NCBI GenBank assembly: GCA_047629195.1
Contig: JBLHWY010000054.1
Span: 1-35,915 of the forward strand
Direction of reading: 5' to 3'
Length of the DNA: 35,915 nt
Source: UBA4582 sp047629195
Lineage (GTDB): Bacteria; Pseudomonadota; Gammaproteobacteria; Pseudomonadales; Azotimanducaceae
The stretch's first letter is position 1. Each line of letters begins with the position of its first letter. Below the pieces are notes generated by a model. The model made no database searches. It was not told the DNA's origin and saw only the letters and a program-made list of their open reading frames with translations. The translations under genes and the position numbers were made by a program. Below are positions 16,628 through 26,316 of the stretch, piece by piece.

Positions 16628-16993
16628 GTGAAAGTATTAGTAGTGGATGATTCCCCGACCGAAACTTTTCAGTTCAAAGGTATGCTGGAAGAAATGGGTT
16701 ACGAGGTTATTACGGCAGAAAATGGCCGTGATGGCGTTGCGCTCGCAAATGCTGAACAGCCAGATGTTGTGCTGATGGACATCGTTATGCCTGATATGAA
16801 TGGCTTTCAGGCGACTCGTCAAATTTGTCGAGGGACGGGCACTAGTCACATTCCTGTTATCATTGTGAGTAGTAAAGACCAAGAGACAGATAAAGTTTGG
16901 GGTAAAAGGCAGGGTGCTAGCGGGTATATTACGAAGCCTGTAAGTGGAGAAAATCTGGTTTCAATTATGAAGAGCGTGATGACAGGTGTCTGA
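16628..16993 (+). CDS. pilH: Twitching motility response regulator PilH
   Basis: A 121-residue CheY-like receiver, exactly the length of P. aeruginosa PilH. It begins VKVLVVDDSPTETFQF at a GTG at 16628 preceded by GTGGGGG; the Asp acceptor is in VVLMDIVMPDMNGFQA and the Lys in YITKPVSGENL. The segment KDQETDKVWGKRQGA is a PilH signature that separates it from PilG. PilH acts as a phosphate sink that favours retraction. It overlaps pilI by 8 bp. Confidence 0.95.
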   Translation: MKVLVVDDSPTETFQFKGMLEEMGYEVITAENGRDGVALANAEQPDVVLMDIVMPDMNGFQATRQICRGTGTSHIPVIIVSSKDQETDKVWGKRQGASGYITKPVSGENLVSIMKSVMTGV

Positions 16994-17528
16994 TTTGGAT
17001 CCTTTTTCTCAATTAACAGATATTGCCTTGCGCAGTCAGGAGGTGGCATCAGATTTACCGCTTCGAGAGAATGCTCGAACTCACTGGAATGGGTTAGGTT
17101 TCAATTTACTTGGCCAAAGGTTTGTAGTCTCAATGAGCGAAGTCAGCGAGCTAATGCGCCTGCCATCTCAGACGCGTTTGCCGGGTGTAAAGCCATTCGT
17201 TACTGGCATCGCCAATGTTCGAGGGCGATTAATGGCTATTTTGGATCTAGCCACATTTTTCGGTGAAAGTTCCGCTTTAGCGACGGCGCAACGGAGAGTG
17301 CTAGCAGTTGAAGACGACGATTTATATTTTGGATTCATGATTGATGAATCTTTAGGTATGCAGCATTTTCCGAGCGATGCATACAGTGAGGAAATTGAAG
17401 AGGTTAATAAGATATTTCTGCCCTATTTAGAGGGTGGTTACACAATCGGTGGCCTTGTTTGGCCTGTGCTTAGTTTGTCAAAGCTGGCGGCAGATCCAAG
17501 CCTTGAAAAATTAGCGATAGAAGCATGA
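16986..17528 (+). CDS. pilI: CheW-like adaptor PilI
   Basis: A 180-residue CheW-domain protein (domain about residues 30-175) that links receptor PilJ to kinase ChpA. Conserved pieces are LGQRFVVSMSEVSELM, RLPGVKPFVTGIANVRGRLMAILDL and FGFMIDESLGMQHFPSD, the last shared with Pseudomonas PilI. The start is GTG at 16986 inside the end of pilH, so it is coupled to it. pilJ follows after 22 bp. Confidence 0.94.
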   Translation: MSDLDPFSQLTDIALRSQEVASDLPLRENARTHWNGLGFNLLGQRFVVSMSEVSELMRLPSQTRLPGVKPFVTGIANVRGRLMAILDLATFFGESSALATAQRRVLAVEDDDLYFGFMIDESLGMQHFPSDAYSEEIEEVNKIFLPYLEGGYTIGGLVWPVLSLSKLAADPSLEKLAIEA

Positions 17529-17550
17529 TAAGAGTTTAGGAAGACAATTT

Positions 17551-19575
17551 ATGGCGGAAAGAAGGAATGTAAATGGAGGCGCTCTGATTACACCATTGAT
17601 CCTCGGCATGTTAGTTCTCTTTATAGTGTTAGTTGGAGCGGCGGGTGCAAATCTTTTCCTAGCTTCTGAGGATTCCAAGATAACAAATGTTTATCTCGGT
17701 TATGCAAATGAACTTAATACGCTATCTCAGGAGATTGCCAAGAACAGTGAAGCGGCTGCTCAAGGGCAAGTCGCCATATTCGGCGTATTAGCAGAGAATA
17801 AAAGTGCATTTGACGCCACGCTTGGTTATCTCTCTAATGGTAATCAGGTGACGGGATTGCCTGCGCCACCGGATTCAACCAAAACTCAGCTTGATCGGGC
17901 CATTGCCCTATGGTCTGAGACCCGAACTCAGCTTAATGGTATTTTGAATAATCGAGATGCGATGGTTTCACTTCGAGATATCGCAGGCGACCTCGCAATT
18001 ACGATGTCCGCGATTCAGCAAGACAACAACAAAATTGTTGCTGTCATGCTGCGAACGGGCGTAGTCGCCAATCAAGTCGCTCTTGCGCAGCGTCAGGCGC
18101 AACTTATTGAAAGAATGTCTCGTAGCGTTGATAAAATAATCGAACTTGGATCTACAAAAGCGCTATCGGATAGTTTCACGCGCGACAGTGAAAGTTTTAC
18201 CAGGGTTTTGGAAGGTATCGCCAACGGTGATAGAGAGTTGCTGCTTACGGCTTCCACTGATGCTGAAATACAAGCCAGTCTAACGCGTATTGATGAGTTG
18301 TTTAGATCGGTGACGACAAGGATGGTCGAAATCACTGCAAGATCGGCACATGTTGCCGAAATGAAAAAGTCAGCTCAGTCTATTTACCTGAGCTCTGGTG
18401 ACGCGAAAGATCTATTTAGTGCTTTGGCTATGAGCTACGAGTCAAGTCGCGGGTCGGGTATAAAGTCGCCACTTCTTGGTCTCGTTTTTGGCATAGCAGC
18501 ATTGATCGTTCTCGCGATTATTTGCGCTATGATTTATCTTGAAGCCAAGCGTCATGTGGGTGCAACAGCCCATCAAAACGAACAAAACCAGGCCGCGATT
18601 TTGCAATTGCTTGATGAGTTAGCAGATCTTGCTGACGGCGACTTAAGGGTACAGGCAACAGTAACGGAAAGCTTTACCGGTGCCATTGCGGATTCCATTA
18701 ACTTCTCGATAGACCAAATGCGCGAGTTAGTGTCAAAAATCAATGAGACGTCAGAAGAAGTATCGGCCGCGGCAGATCAAACTAAGAGTTCAATGAGTGA
18801 GTTATCTCTTGCATCGGAGCGTCAAGCAAACGAAATCGCTTCGGTATCCGAGGCGGTTAATGAAATGGCGGTTTCAATTGACAGGGTTTCCTATAATGCG
18901 GCGGAATCATCATCAGTAGCGGAACGATCGGTAGAAATTGCGGGAAATGGCGCCATTGCTGTTCAGAACACGATTGGAGGCATGGACAAAATCAGAGGTC
19001 AAATTCAGGAGACGGCAAAGCGAATCAAGCGCCTGGGTGAAAGTTCGCAGGAGATTGGTGACATTGTATCGCTGATTAATGATATTGCTGACCAGACCAA
19101 TATTCTTTCCCTCAACGCAGCAATTCAAGCTTCGATGGCGGGTGATGCAGGTAAAGGTTTTGCCGTTGTCGCAGACGAGGTACAGAGGCTCGCCGAGCGT
19201 TCTGGTGCTGCGGCAAAGCAGATTTCTGCGCTAGTAAAAACGATTCAAAGTGATACAAACGAAGCTGTGACTTCGATGGAAACTACCACTTCTGAAGTTG
19301 TGCAAGGAACCCGCCTCGCGCAGGATGCGGGAGTATCACTGGGAGAAATCGAAAGCGTATCGAAGTCGTTGGCGGAAATCATTGAAGATATTTCTGATGC
19401 TGCAAGGGAACAGGCCGCTTCTGCTGGAAAGATTTCCAATACTATGAAAAGTATTCAGGAAATTACCTCTCAGACCACAGAGGGTACAGGTTCTACAGCA
19501 ACAGCTGTTGGTAATCTGGCGAATATGACTAACGATTTGCGACAATCGGTAACTGGCTTTAAGTTACCTGAGTAG
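17551..19575 (+). CDS. pilJ: Type IV pilus chemoreceptor PilJ
   Basis: A 674-residue methyl-accepting-type transducer. TM1 is at about residues 13-35, a periplasmic PilJ domain follows (about 40-300), TM2 at 308-330, a HAMP-like region to about 400, and a signalling coiled coil to the end. The hairpin tip near 505-535 reads GDIVSLINDIADQTNILSLN then AAIQASMAGDAGKGF, whose IQASMAGDAG form is typical of PilJ. There is no C-terminal NWETF-like CheR docking peptide. AGGAAG lies 8 bases before the ATG. The usual next gene, pilK, is not present: only 70 bp separate it from chpA. Confidence 0.96.
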   Translation: MAERRNVNGGALITPLILGMLVLFIVLVGAAGANLFLASEDSKITNVYLGYANELNTLSQEIAKNSEAAAQGQVAIFGVLAENKSAFDATLGYLSNGNQVTGLPAPPDSTKTQLDRAIALWSETRTQLNGILNNRDAMVSLRDIAGDLAITMSAIQQDNNKIVAVMLRTGVVANQVALAQRQAQLIERMSRSVDKIIELGSTKALSDSFTRDSESFTRVLEGIANGDRELLLTASTDAEIQASLTRIDELFRSVTTRMVEITARSAHVAEMKKSAQSIYLSSGDAKDLFSALAMSYESSRGSGIKSPLLGLVFGIAALIVLAIICAMIYLEAKRHVGATAHQNEQNQAAILQLLDELADLADGDLRVQATVTESFTGAIADSINFSIDQMRELVSKINETSEEVSAAADQTKSSMSELSLASERQANEIASVSEAVNEMAVSIDRVSYNAAESSSVAERSVEIAGNGAIAVQNTIGGMDKIRGQIQETAKRIKRLGESSQEIGDIVSLINDIADQTNILSLNAAIQASMAGDAGKGFAVVADEVQRLAERSGAAAKQISALVKTIQSDTNEAVTSMETTTSEVVQGTRLAQDAGVSLGEIESVSKSLAEIIEDISDAAREQAASAGKISNTMKSIQEITSQTTEGTGSTATAVGNLANMTNDLRQSVTGFKLPE

Positions 19576-19581
19576 TCGCTA

Positions 19582-19604
19582 ACCCAAGCAAGTAAAATTT
19601 GGGT
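19582..19604 (+). other. Small inverted repeat between pilJ and chpA
   Basis: ACCCAA at 19582-19587 pairs with TTGGGT at 19599-19604 (11-nt loop) just after the pilJ stop. It is followed by A-rich rather than T-rich sequence on the plus strand, so it does not look like a terminator; it might modestly affect the mRNA between pilJ and chpA. Confidence 0.35.
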
Positions 19605-19645
19605 AGGGAAAAAAAAGTGAAAACTCGACTTGAACTGGAAGTGTC

Positions 19646-22600
19646 ATGAGCGCCACGCAAGATTATGTAGCCCTTGATTGGATTAAAGGCGAAATAACAC
19701 AAACGCTTGAACGCGCTCAATATGCGCTGGAAGCTGTCGCTGAGTCACCAGAAGATTCCAGCAGCATGCGTTCGTGTCTAACGGCGATCCATCAGGCACA
19801 TGGCACATTAAAAATGGTCGAGTTGGAAGGACCGACTCGAGTCGCCAGTGAAATGGAAGAGTTAGCGCAGGCTTTGATGAATAGCGCGGTGCCGGATGAA
19901 ACTAAAGCCCAAGAGATCCTTATGCAGGTGATTCTGCAAATGCCGGGCTACCTGGATAGAATTCAAAGAGAGCAGCAGGATACACTCGAATTTGTCATCC
20001 CCGCAATTAATAACCTAAGAATAGCCAGGGGTGAGATAAAACTTGAAGGAACTGGAGATGGCGAAGAGCCAGGCCTTAATCCTTTGTTCGTTGTCCAACC
20101 GTCAGCAGAAGTTAATGCTGCTTTTGAAAAACAGAAGGGTCGTCAGAACGCGCGAAAAATTAGGCAGAGGTATCAACAGGCACTAATTGCTTTGTTGAAA
20201 AAAGACAAGCCAAGAGAAAACTTGAATTTGATGGCTAAGGCATTTGCCATGCTGATCAAAATGTGTGGTCTGTCAGCTAAAGGCAATTTGTTTCGACTTG
20301 CGCTGGCAGTTGTTGAAGGTATAAATGCAGGCGCTATTAAACTTGACTCTGCGTCCGCTGAAAAATTTAAGCGAATTGATTCAGAGCTCAAAGATCTGGC
20401 TTCAAATGGTGTAGATTCGCTAGGGCAAGTGTCTGCTGAACTCGGCTTGGAACTATTGGCGCTGGTTCATACTGCCAAAACCGAAACGCCTCGTATCGCA
20501 GCGGTAAAATCGCTTTTTTCCAAAGAGAGCATCACAGACCTCAATACCGAAGACATTAACTTTGGTCCTGATGACGAAACGCTTTCTGCGGTCTCCAAAA
20601 TTATTATTGAAGAATTGCGTGGGGTCACAGACAAGCTTGATCTGTTTGTTAGGTCGACTGAGCATGATGCCGCTGCTATCTACGGGCTAGTTCCTCAGTT
20701 AGAGCAAATCGCAAGTACTCTGACCGTCGTCGGTATGGCGGATCACCAGTCGTCTATTTTGAGCCAAGTCGTAATTATTAAACAACTTCAATCGCAAGCC
20801 GCGGAGCCGAACGAAAATCAGCTTTTGGAAATGGCCGGTGCCTTCCTCAAGATAGAATCAGCCCTCGCACACGTCGTCGACGATGGTGAAGGTGGTCCTG
20901 AGGGTGATAGTTTTGGCGATCTTAACGAAGCTATGGCGTCTGTTATTCGTGAAACCAGAAATACTCTGGCCATTTGTAAAGATCAGGTGATTGATTTCAT
21001 TTCATCTGATTTTGAACTATCTAAGCTTCAAGCAGTACCTGGTAACCTAAGTAGCCTTGGTGGTGGCTTGAGTATTATCAACCAGCAAAAATCCTGCGAT
21101 ATTTTGAATGCCGCTGCAGATTACGTAAAAAACGAATTAATTGATGCAGAGCATCGACCTGAACTGTCGCAAATGGATGATCTCGCTGATGCAATTACGA
21201 GCGTAGATTATTATTTGGAACGATTGCTTGAAAGCTCCAGTGAACCCTATTTACAAATGATAGAGGTTGCTGAAGCCGCAGTAGCAAAATTGGGATACGC
21301 GGTAGATCGAGGTGCTGCTGAAGACTCTTTACCCGAATACGTTGAAGAGGTTGTAGCAGAAATATCCGATGTGGCGCAAGAAAACACTGACGCGGTGGTG
21401 TCTGAAGAGTTAGTCGATGACGAGATTCTTGAGATATTTATTGAGGAAGCAGAGGAGGTCCTTGAAAATATTCGCGAACATCTCCCCATGTGGCGGAGTA
21501 ACCCAGCGGATACTGACTCTTTAATGGAAGTCAAACGAGCTTTCCACACACTCAAGGGCAGTGGCCGGATGGTTGGTGCGACGGTGATCGGAGAATTTGC
21601 CTGGTCTGTTGAGAACATGCTTAATCGAGTGATAGACAACTCAGTCGCTGCCGATGCTAATCTTTTTGTCTTATTAGATGCTGTTGTTGCCAGAATTCCA
21701 GCAGGTATCGAAACTTTCAAAGAGGATCGACAGCATGAATTTTTCGTCGCCGATCTTGTCACCCAGGCGGAGGCTATCGCTAGTGGTGAAGTGGCGCAGA
21801 TTGAAGGTTCAGGACTACCCTCAGGTGCTGGGCTTGAATCAGTAGATACTTTAGCTGTTGAGCCTGAACTAGTTGAACCTGAATTGGAAGTAACCGGTTC
21901 TGAGTTTGATAAGACCGAACCGGAAACGGAGTTACTTACAACGTCGAAAAGCGACCTTATTAGTGCGGCATCCGGTGAGGATATAACGCTCGAAGAAATT
22001 GATGAGGAAAACTTTACTACCGATGCGCCTCAGTCCGATGGAGAAGTAGGTCTCGGCATCGTCGAAGCAAATGGTGATTCAGACGCAGCAGATGTTGAAG
22101 AACTTGATGTTGAAGAATTTGATCCTGAACAATTCGAAGTTGAGGTTATGGAGTTTGATGAATCCCATGTAGGTGACAAAAATTTAGGGTTCCAAGTAGA
22201 GTCCGCGACTGGTGATGTGGCAGCAACGCCTGAATCTATTTGGAATCCGGAACTCGATGAAATTTTTGTTGCGGAAGCACAAGAAAAAATCGCTTTGATC
22301 AAAAGTTATTCCGCTTCTGAGAGTACTTTTTCGCCAGAATTAATAGCGGCATTTCATACCTTGAAGGGTAGCGCTGGCATGGCTGGTGTCGCACCAATAG
22401 CCCGTATCGCAGCGCCTATGGAAAAATGGTCAAGTGATCTTTATCTCAGCTCTAGCGTTCCACCGGATGAGTTTTTGCGCAGTGTTGCGCAATCAATTGA
22501 AATGATGGAAGCATGTCTAGGGAGCCTCGAAAGTTTCCGATTTGAAATGCCTGGTGTCGATGAGTTTGTAGCAGGCCTTGAGCAGAATATTGATTTGAAT

Positions 22601-25600
22601 TCCTCGGAAGTCGGCCCAATGTTCGACTTTGAGAATATTCGGGTGCTAAGCAAGCCCGTTGAGATTCTGGAGCGATGGGATGCTAACGAAATTGGTTCTA
22701 TCGTCGGCGAGTTGGAGAATGCCAGCTCTCAGGCACTTGAATTCGAACAGGTTGATTTAGTTCATCTTGTCTCCGCTTTGCTTTATACCTACGAGAACCT
22801 TTCTGCTCGGCCGAATAGCGAAATTCTTTCGCTATTAGTTGCTGCTCATGAACAACTTATTTTGATGTTTGATAGCATTGCCGCAAGTCAGGAAGTGAGT
22901 CCAGCTAGGGAAATAGTTTTGGCATTAGAGTCTATCGACTTCGGTGCGCAGGAACTTGCGAAAGAGCAAATCAAACTCGTTGACGAATGTCGAGAGTTGT
23001 TAGTGAAGCTGGATAGTTTTCTGCAGACTTGGGCGCAGGATATTAGCGTTGGAATGTCCCTCGTTCAGATAAAAAACATGCTCGAAAATTTATCTGGCGA
23101 GGTTGAGCAACTGAAATTTAGAGACGCTGCAATGACAATTGAGCCAATGGTCCAATTGTGTGAATTAATAGGAAGTGCTGCTCTCGTTGCTAACGAAGAT
23201 GATCTGCGTTTGCTTGGGTTAGGTTTAAGAAGGGTCGAAGACCTTCTGGATGCTAACCAAGAAGGCCTCCAACTAAAGGAGGACACCGTTCTTTTGATGG
23301 AATTCCACAATCGCCTCGAAACATCTGCGACATCTGCACCGGTACTTCCGAGCTTAGAAAGCGATGAAACTTCACAAGCGCAACTTGGCGAGCAGCAATT
23401 CATAGCGGCAGAAGGCCTACCTAGCTTCCTTGGTTCGACGACCATGATTGCGTTGCCAATAGATGATATCGATGCGGATGTGCTTGCACTTTTCCTCGAA
23501 GAAGCAGAAGAGTTGATAGAAGGTATTGACCTAAGCATCCTTGACTGGAGCGAGAGCCCCACAACTTCGACGTTCTTGGACAATATTCTGCGTCACTTAC
23601 ACACCATGAAAGGTGGTGCGAGATTAGCGGGATTGAACAGTTTGGGCGAATATGCGCACAATTTCGAAACGGATCTCATTGGCCTACAAACTAGACCTAT
23701 AGAGTTAGACGATGATTTTTTTGCATCGCTAAACGAAACGCAAGATGAGATTACGCGTAGAATCTCCGTCTACGCACGGTATGCCGAAGGTGCTGTAACT
23801 GAGGCGGAAATGCTGTTGATGCAGCAAGCTAAAGCAATCGTTCTTGGTGAGCCGAGCAATCTTCACTCGGTAGTTCACGATATTGAGAGTGAGTTGCCAA
23901 CAGCGCCAATCGACGAAGCGAACAATGTATCGAGCGAATTGTCAGGCGATAGTCATTTGGATGACGGGCTTCCAGAAGATAATGTTGATATGGAAATTCT
24001 CGCCATATTTATTGAAGAAGCCGAGGAGTTGCTTGAATCTATAGATCAAAGCATTCTAGATTGGAGCAATAAAGCTTCCGATCAAACCTACCTTGATAAC
24101 CTGCTTCGACATTTACACACTTTGAAAGGTGGCGCTCGCCTTGCTGGGCTTAGTAGCCTGGGTGAATATTCTCACAATCTGGAATCGTTTTTGATTGGTG
24201 TCCAACAACATCCAGTTGAACTAAATGATGAGTTTTTTGCTTTGCTCAACCGGCACCAGGATGAAATTACTCGGCGCGTGGCAATTTACAAAAAAATGCT
24301 GGAAGGAACCGCGGAAGCGGGTGAAATGTCTTCGCTCAGTGATAATGAAGCCTTCTCTAGCGGCAGTCAGGAAGGCCGGTCTTCACCGGCACGTCAGGCT
24401 GGGTCAGCGCAAAGAGAGCAACCCAGTGCAACTTCTTATGCAACACCCGATGCAACACCTCATACAGTGCCGAAGGCACCCGCGGCGACTCAGGAAATGG
24501 TACGAGTATCAGCCGTCCTGTTGGAGGAGTTAGTAAGCTTGGCTGGTGAAACTAGTATAACGAGGGGGCGAATTGAGCAGCAAATCAGTGACTTTGGCGA
24601 ATCCCTGCAAGAGATGGAAGAAACTATTGTACGGATCCGAGAGCAGGTAAGAAGGCTGGAAATAGAGGCTGAATCTCGCGAAACAGTATTCCGAAGTCAA
24701 ATGAAAGGTGCGGAAGCAGGCTTCGATGAGCTAGAGCTGGATCGTTACACTATGCTGCAGGAGATTTCTCGTTCTTTAAGTGAAGGGTCCTCCGATATGA
24801 TGGACCTGAAGGACACTCTTCTTGATAAAAGCAGAGATGCGGAAACATTGCTGCATCAGCAAGCGCGGCTTGGTAGTGAGCTGCAGGAAGGTTTAACCAG
24901 AACGCGTATGGTGCCTTTCGCAAGGCTAATTCCTAGGCTAAGACGAATTGTTAGGCAGATTAGTTCTGAAGTCGGAAAATCGGTCAGGTTTGATGCTTTT
25001 AATGTCGAAGGCGAGTTAGATAGAAGTGTGCTGGAAAGAATCGTTGCACCTTTGGAGCATATGCTAAGAAATGCAGTCGACCACGGCGTAGAAACAAAGG
25101 AAGACAGGATAAGAATTGGTAAGCCAGAGACTGGCCGAATTAGCTTACGGTTATCTAGGGAAGGCGGTTATGTAGTGCTTGCCGTCAGCGATGACGGTGG
25201 CGGCATTGATGTCGAAACAGTTAAAAAGAAAGCGATTGAGCGAGGTTTGATTAAATCTGTTGATCAGGTTACTGATCATGAAGCGATGCAGTTTATTATT
25301 CATGCGGGTTTTAGTACCGCCCAAAAGCTTACTCAAATTTCTGGCCGCGGCGTAGGGATGGATGTTGTTAATAGTGAAATTAAGCAGCTCGGTGGTTCGT
25401 TAACGATCGACTCAACCTTTGGTGTTGGAACCGAATTTTCCATTCGAATTCCTTTTACTGTTTCAATCAATCGAGCTCTGATGGTTGTTATTCAGGAAGA
25501 AATCTATGCTGTCCCGCTGAATACGATCGAAGGTATCGTTAGGGTCAGTCCCTATGAACTGGAAGCCTATTATCAACCTGATGCGCCGATGTTTGAGTAT

Positions 25601-26308
25601 GCGGGTCAACCCTACCGTTTAACATACATGGGGAAGTTGCTTTCTAAATCTGAGAATCCGACACTTGAAGGTCAGACTTCGCCATTGCCTGTTATTCTGG
25701 CTCGAAGTGGGGATCTATCGATCGCACTTCAGGTAGATAAAGTGATTGGTTCCAGAGAAGTCGTGGTGAAAACGCTGGGTCGACAATTTGATGAAGTTGG
25801 TGGAATATCAGGCGCGACAGTCCTAGGTGATGGCAGTGTTGTTGTGATTTTGGATGTACTTGCGCTAGTGCAGAGAGCCGACGCTGAGACGCAGGACCTG
25901 GTTGACGATGAATTATTGCCGGTAGATACCAATGTTAAAACAGTACTTATCGTGGATGACTCAGTCACCGTGCGTAAAGTAACGTCACGTCTGATGGAGC
26001 GGCAGGGTTGGATTGTTGTAACTGCAAAGGACGGACTTGATGCAGTCGAACAATTACAGGATTTCTATCCGGACATTGTGTTGTTGGATATAGAGATGCC
26101 TAAGATGGATGGCTTCGAGGTGTTGAGAACTGTTCGGCGCGACCAGCGTTTGAAAGATCTACCCATAATCATGATCACTTCTCGGACAGGTGAGAAGCAT
26201 AAACAGCAGGCGTTTGAACTCGGTGTAAATTCCTACCTTGGCAAACCCTTTCAGGAAGCAGGCTTGATGAGCGCTATCGAAGAAGTTCTCGTCCAGGTGA
26301 ATAAGTAG
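19646..26308 (+). CDS. chpA: Giant hybrid chemosensory kinase ChpA
   Basis: A 2220-residue CheA-type hybrid kinase, shorter than the P. aeruginosa protein (about 2470 aa). In order: a FimL-like N-terminal region (His49/His52 in IHQAHGTLKM); four canonical Hpt domains with phospho-His at about 634 (FHTLKGSGRM), 904 (FHTLKGSAGM), 1319 (HLHTMKGGARLAG) and 1491 (HLHTLKGGARLAG); an acidic linker at about 735-860 between the first two; a dimerisation domain from about 1618; the HATPase core with N box LRNAVDHG (Asn1809), G1 DDGGG (1849-1853) and G2 GRGVGMD (1900-1906); a CheW-like domain near 1950-2085; and a C-terminal receiver with Asp2104/Asp2105 and acceptor Asp2148. It phosphorylates PilG and PilH. 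The last two Hpt domains are close duplicates, 172 residues apart. Confidence 0.95.
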   Translation: MSATQDYVALDWIKGEITQTLERAQYALEAVAESPEDSSSMRSCLTAIHQAHGTLKMVELEGPTRVASEMEELAQALMNSAVPDETKAQEILMQVILQMPGYLDRIQREQQDTLEFVIPAINNLRIARGEIKLEGTGDGEEPGLNPLFVVQPSAEVNAAFEKQKGRQNARKIRQRYQQALIALLKKDKPRENLNLMAKAFAMLIKMCGLSAKGNLFRLALAVVEGINAGAIKLDSASAEKFKRIDSELKDLASNGVDSLGQVSAELGLELLALVHTAKTETPRIAAVKSLFSKESITDLNTEDINFGPDDETLSAVSKIIIEELRGVTDKLDLFVRSTEHDAAAIYGLVPQLEQIASTLTVVGMADHQSSILSQVVIIKQLQSQAAEPNENQLLEMAGAFLKIESALAHVVDDGEGGPEGDSFGDLNEAMASVIRETRNTLAICKDQVIDFISSDFELSKLQAVPGNLSSLGGGLSIINQQKSCDILNAAADYVKNELIDAEHRPELSQMDDLADAITSVDYYLERLLESSSEPYLQMIEVAEAAVAKLGYAVDRGAAEDSLPEYVEEVVAEISDVAQENTDAVVSEELVDDEILEIFIEEAEEVLENIREHLPMWRSNPADTDSLMEVKRAFHTLKGSGRMVGATVIGEFAWSVENMLNRVIDNSVAADANLFVLLDAVVARIPAGIETFKEDRQHEFFVADLVTQAEAIASGEVAQIEGSGLPSGAGLESVDTLAVEPELVEPELEVTGSEFDKTEPETELLTTSKSDLISAASGEDITLEEIDEENFTTDAPQSDGEVGLGIVEANGDSDAADVEELDVEEFDPEQFEVEVMEFDESHVGDKNLGFQVESATGDVAATPESIWNPELDEIFVAEAQEKIALIKSYSASESTFSPELIAAFHTLKGSAGMAGVAPIARIAAPMEKWSSDLYLSSSVPPDEFLRSVAQSIEMMEACLGSLESFRFEMPGVDEFVAGLEQNIDLNSSEVGPMFDFENIRVLSKPVEILERWDANEIGSIVGELENASSQALEFEQVDLVHLVSALLYTYENLSARPNSEILSLLVAAHEQLILMFDSIAASQEVSPAREIVLALESIDFGAQELAKEQIKLVDECRELLVKLDSFLQTWAQDISVGMSLVQIKNMLENLSGEVEQLKFRDAAMTIEPMVQLCELIGSAALVANEDDLRLLGLGLRRVEDLLDANQEGLQLKEDTVLLMEFHNRLETSATSAPVLPSLESDETSQAQLGEQQFIAAEGLPSFLGSTTMIALPIDDIDADVLALFLEEAEELIEGIDLSILDWSESPTTSTFLDNILRHLHTMKGGARLAGLNSLGEYAHNFETDLIGLQTRPIELDDDFFASLNETQDEITRRISVYARYAEGAVTEAEMLLMQQAKAIVLGEPSNLHSVVHDIESELPTAPIDEANNVSSELSGDSHLDDGLPEDNVDMEILAIFIEEAEELLESIDQSILDWSNKASDQTYLDNLLRHLHTLKGGARLAGLSSLGEYSHNLESFLIGVQQHPVELNDEFFALLNRHQDEITRRVAIYKKMLEGTAEAGEMSSLSDNEAFSSGSQEGRSSPARQAGSAQREQPSATSYATPDATPHTVPKAPAATQEMVRVSAVLLEELVSLAGETSITRGRIEQQISDFGESLQEMEETIVRIREQVRRLEIEAESRETVFRSQMKGAEAGFDELELDRYTMLQEISRSLSEGSSDMMDLKDTLLDKSRDAETLLHQQARLGSELQEGLTRTRMVPFARLIPRLRRIVRQISSEVGKSVRFDAFNVEGELDRSVLERIVAPLEHMLRNAVDHGVETKEDRIRIGKPETGRISLRLSREGGYVVLAVSDDGGGIDVETVKKKAIERGLIKSVDQVTDHEAMQFIIHAGFSTAQKLTQISGRGVGMDVVNSEIKQLGGSLTIDSTFGVGTEFSIRIPFTVSINRALMVVIQEEIYAVPLNTIEGIVRVSPYELEAYYQPDAPMFEYAGQPYRLTYMGKLLSKSENPTLEGQTSPLPVILARSGDLSIALQVDKVIGSREVVVKTLGRQFDEVGGISGATVLGDGSVVVILDVLALVQRADAETQDLVDDELLPVDTNVKTVLIVDDSVTVRKVTSRLMERQGWIVVTAKDGLDAVEQLQDFYPDIVLLDIEMPKMDGFEVLRTVRRDQRLKDLPIIMITSRTGEKHKQQAFELGVNSYLGKPFQEAGLMSAIEEVLVQVNK
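21857..22120 (+). repeat. Short acidic tandem repeats in the chpA linker
   Basis: Two imperfect 15-bp tandem duplications lie in the chpA linker: 21857-21871 with 21872-21886 (VEPEL twice) and 22091-22105 with 22106-22120 (DVEEL then DVEEF, continuing as DPEQF). They encode acidic pentads between the first two Hpt domains and are likely disordered spacers. Confidence 0.75.
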
Positions 26309-26316
26309 GTTATCAA

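Noticed and set aside
19582..19604. Intrinsic terminator after pilJ
   Set aside because: The 6-bp stem is followed by an A-run, not a T-run, on the coding strand, and chpA must be expressed with the cluster.
21247..21762. Long Ser-rich open frame antisense to chpA (171 codons)
   Set aside because: Composition is the mirror of acidic/Glu-rich chpA codons; no domain, no ribosome site, and the sense strand has strong kinase homology.
23065..23583. Second long Ser-rich antisense frame in chpA (172 codons)
   Set aside because: Same reason; a shadow of chpA codon use.
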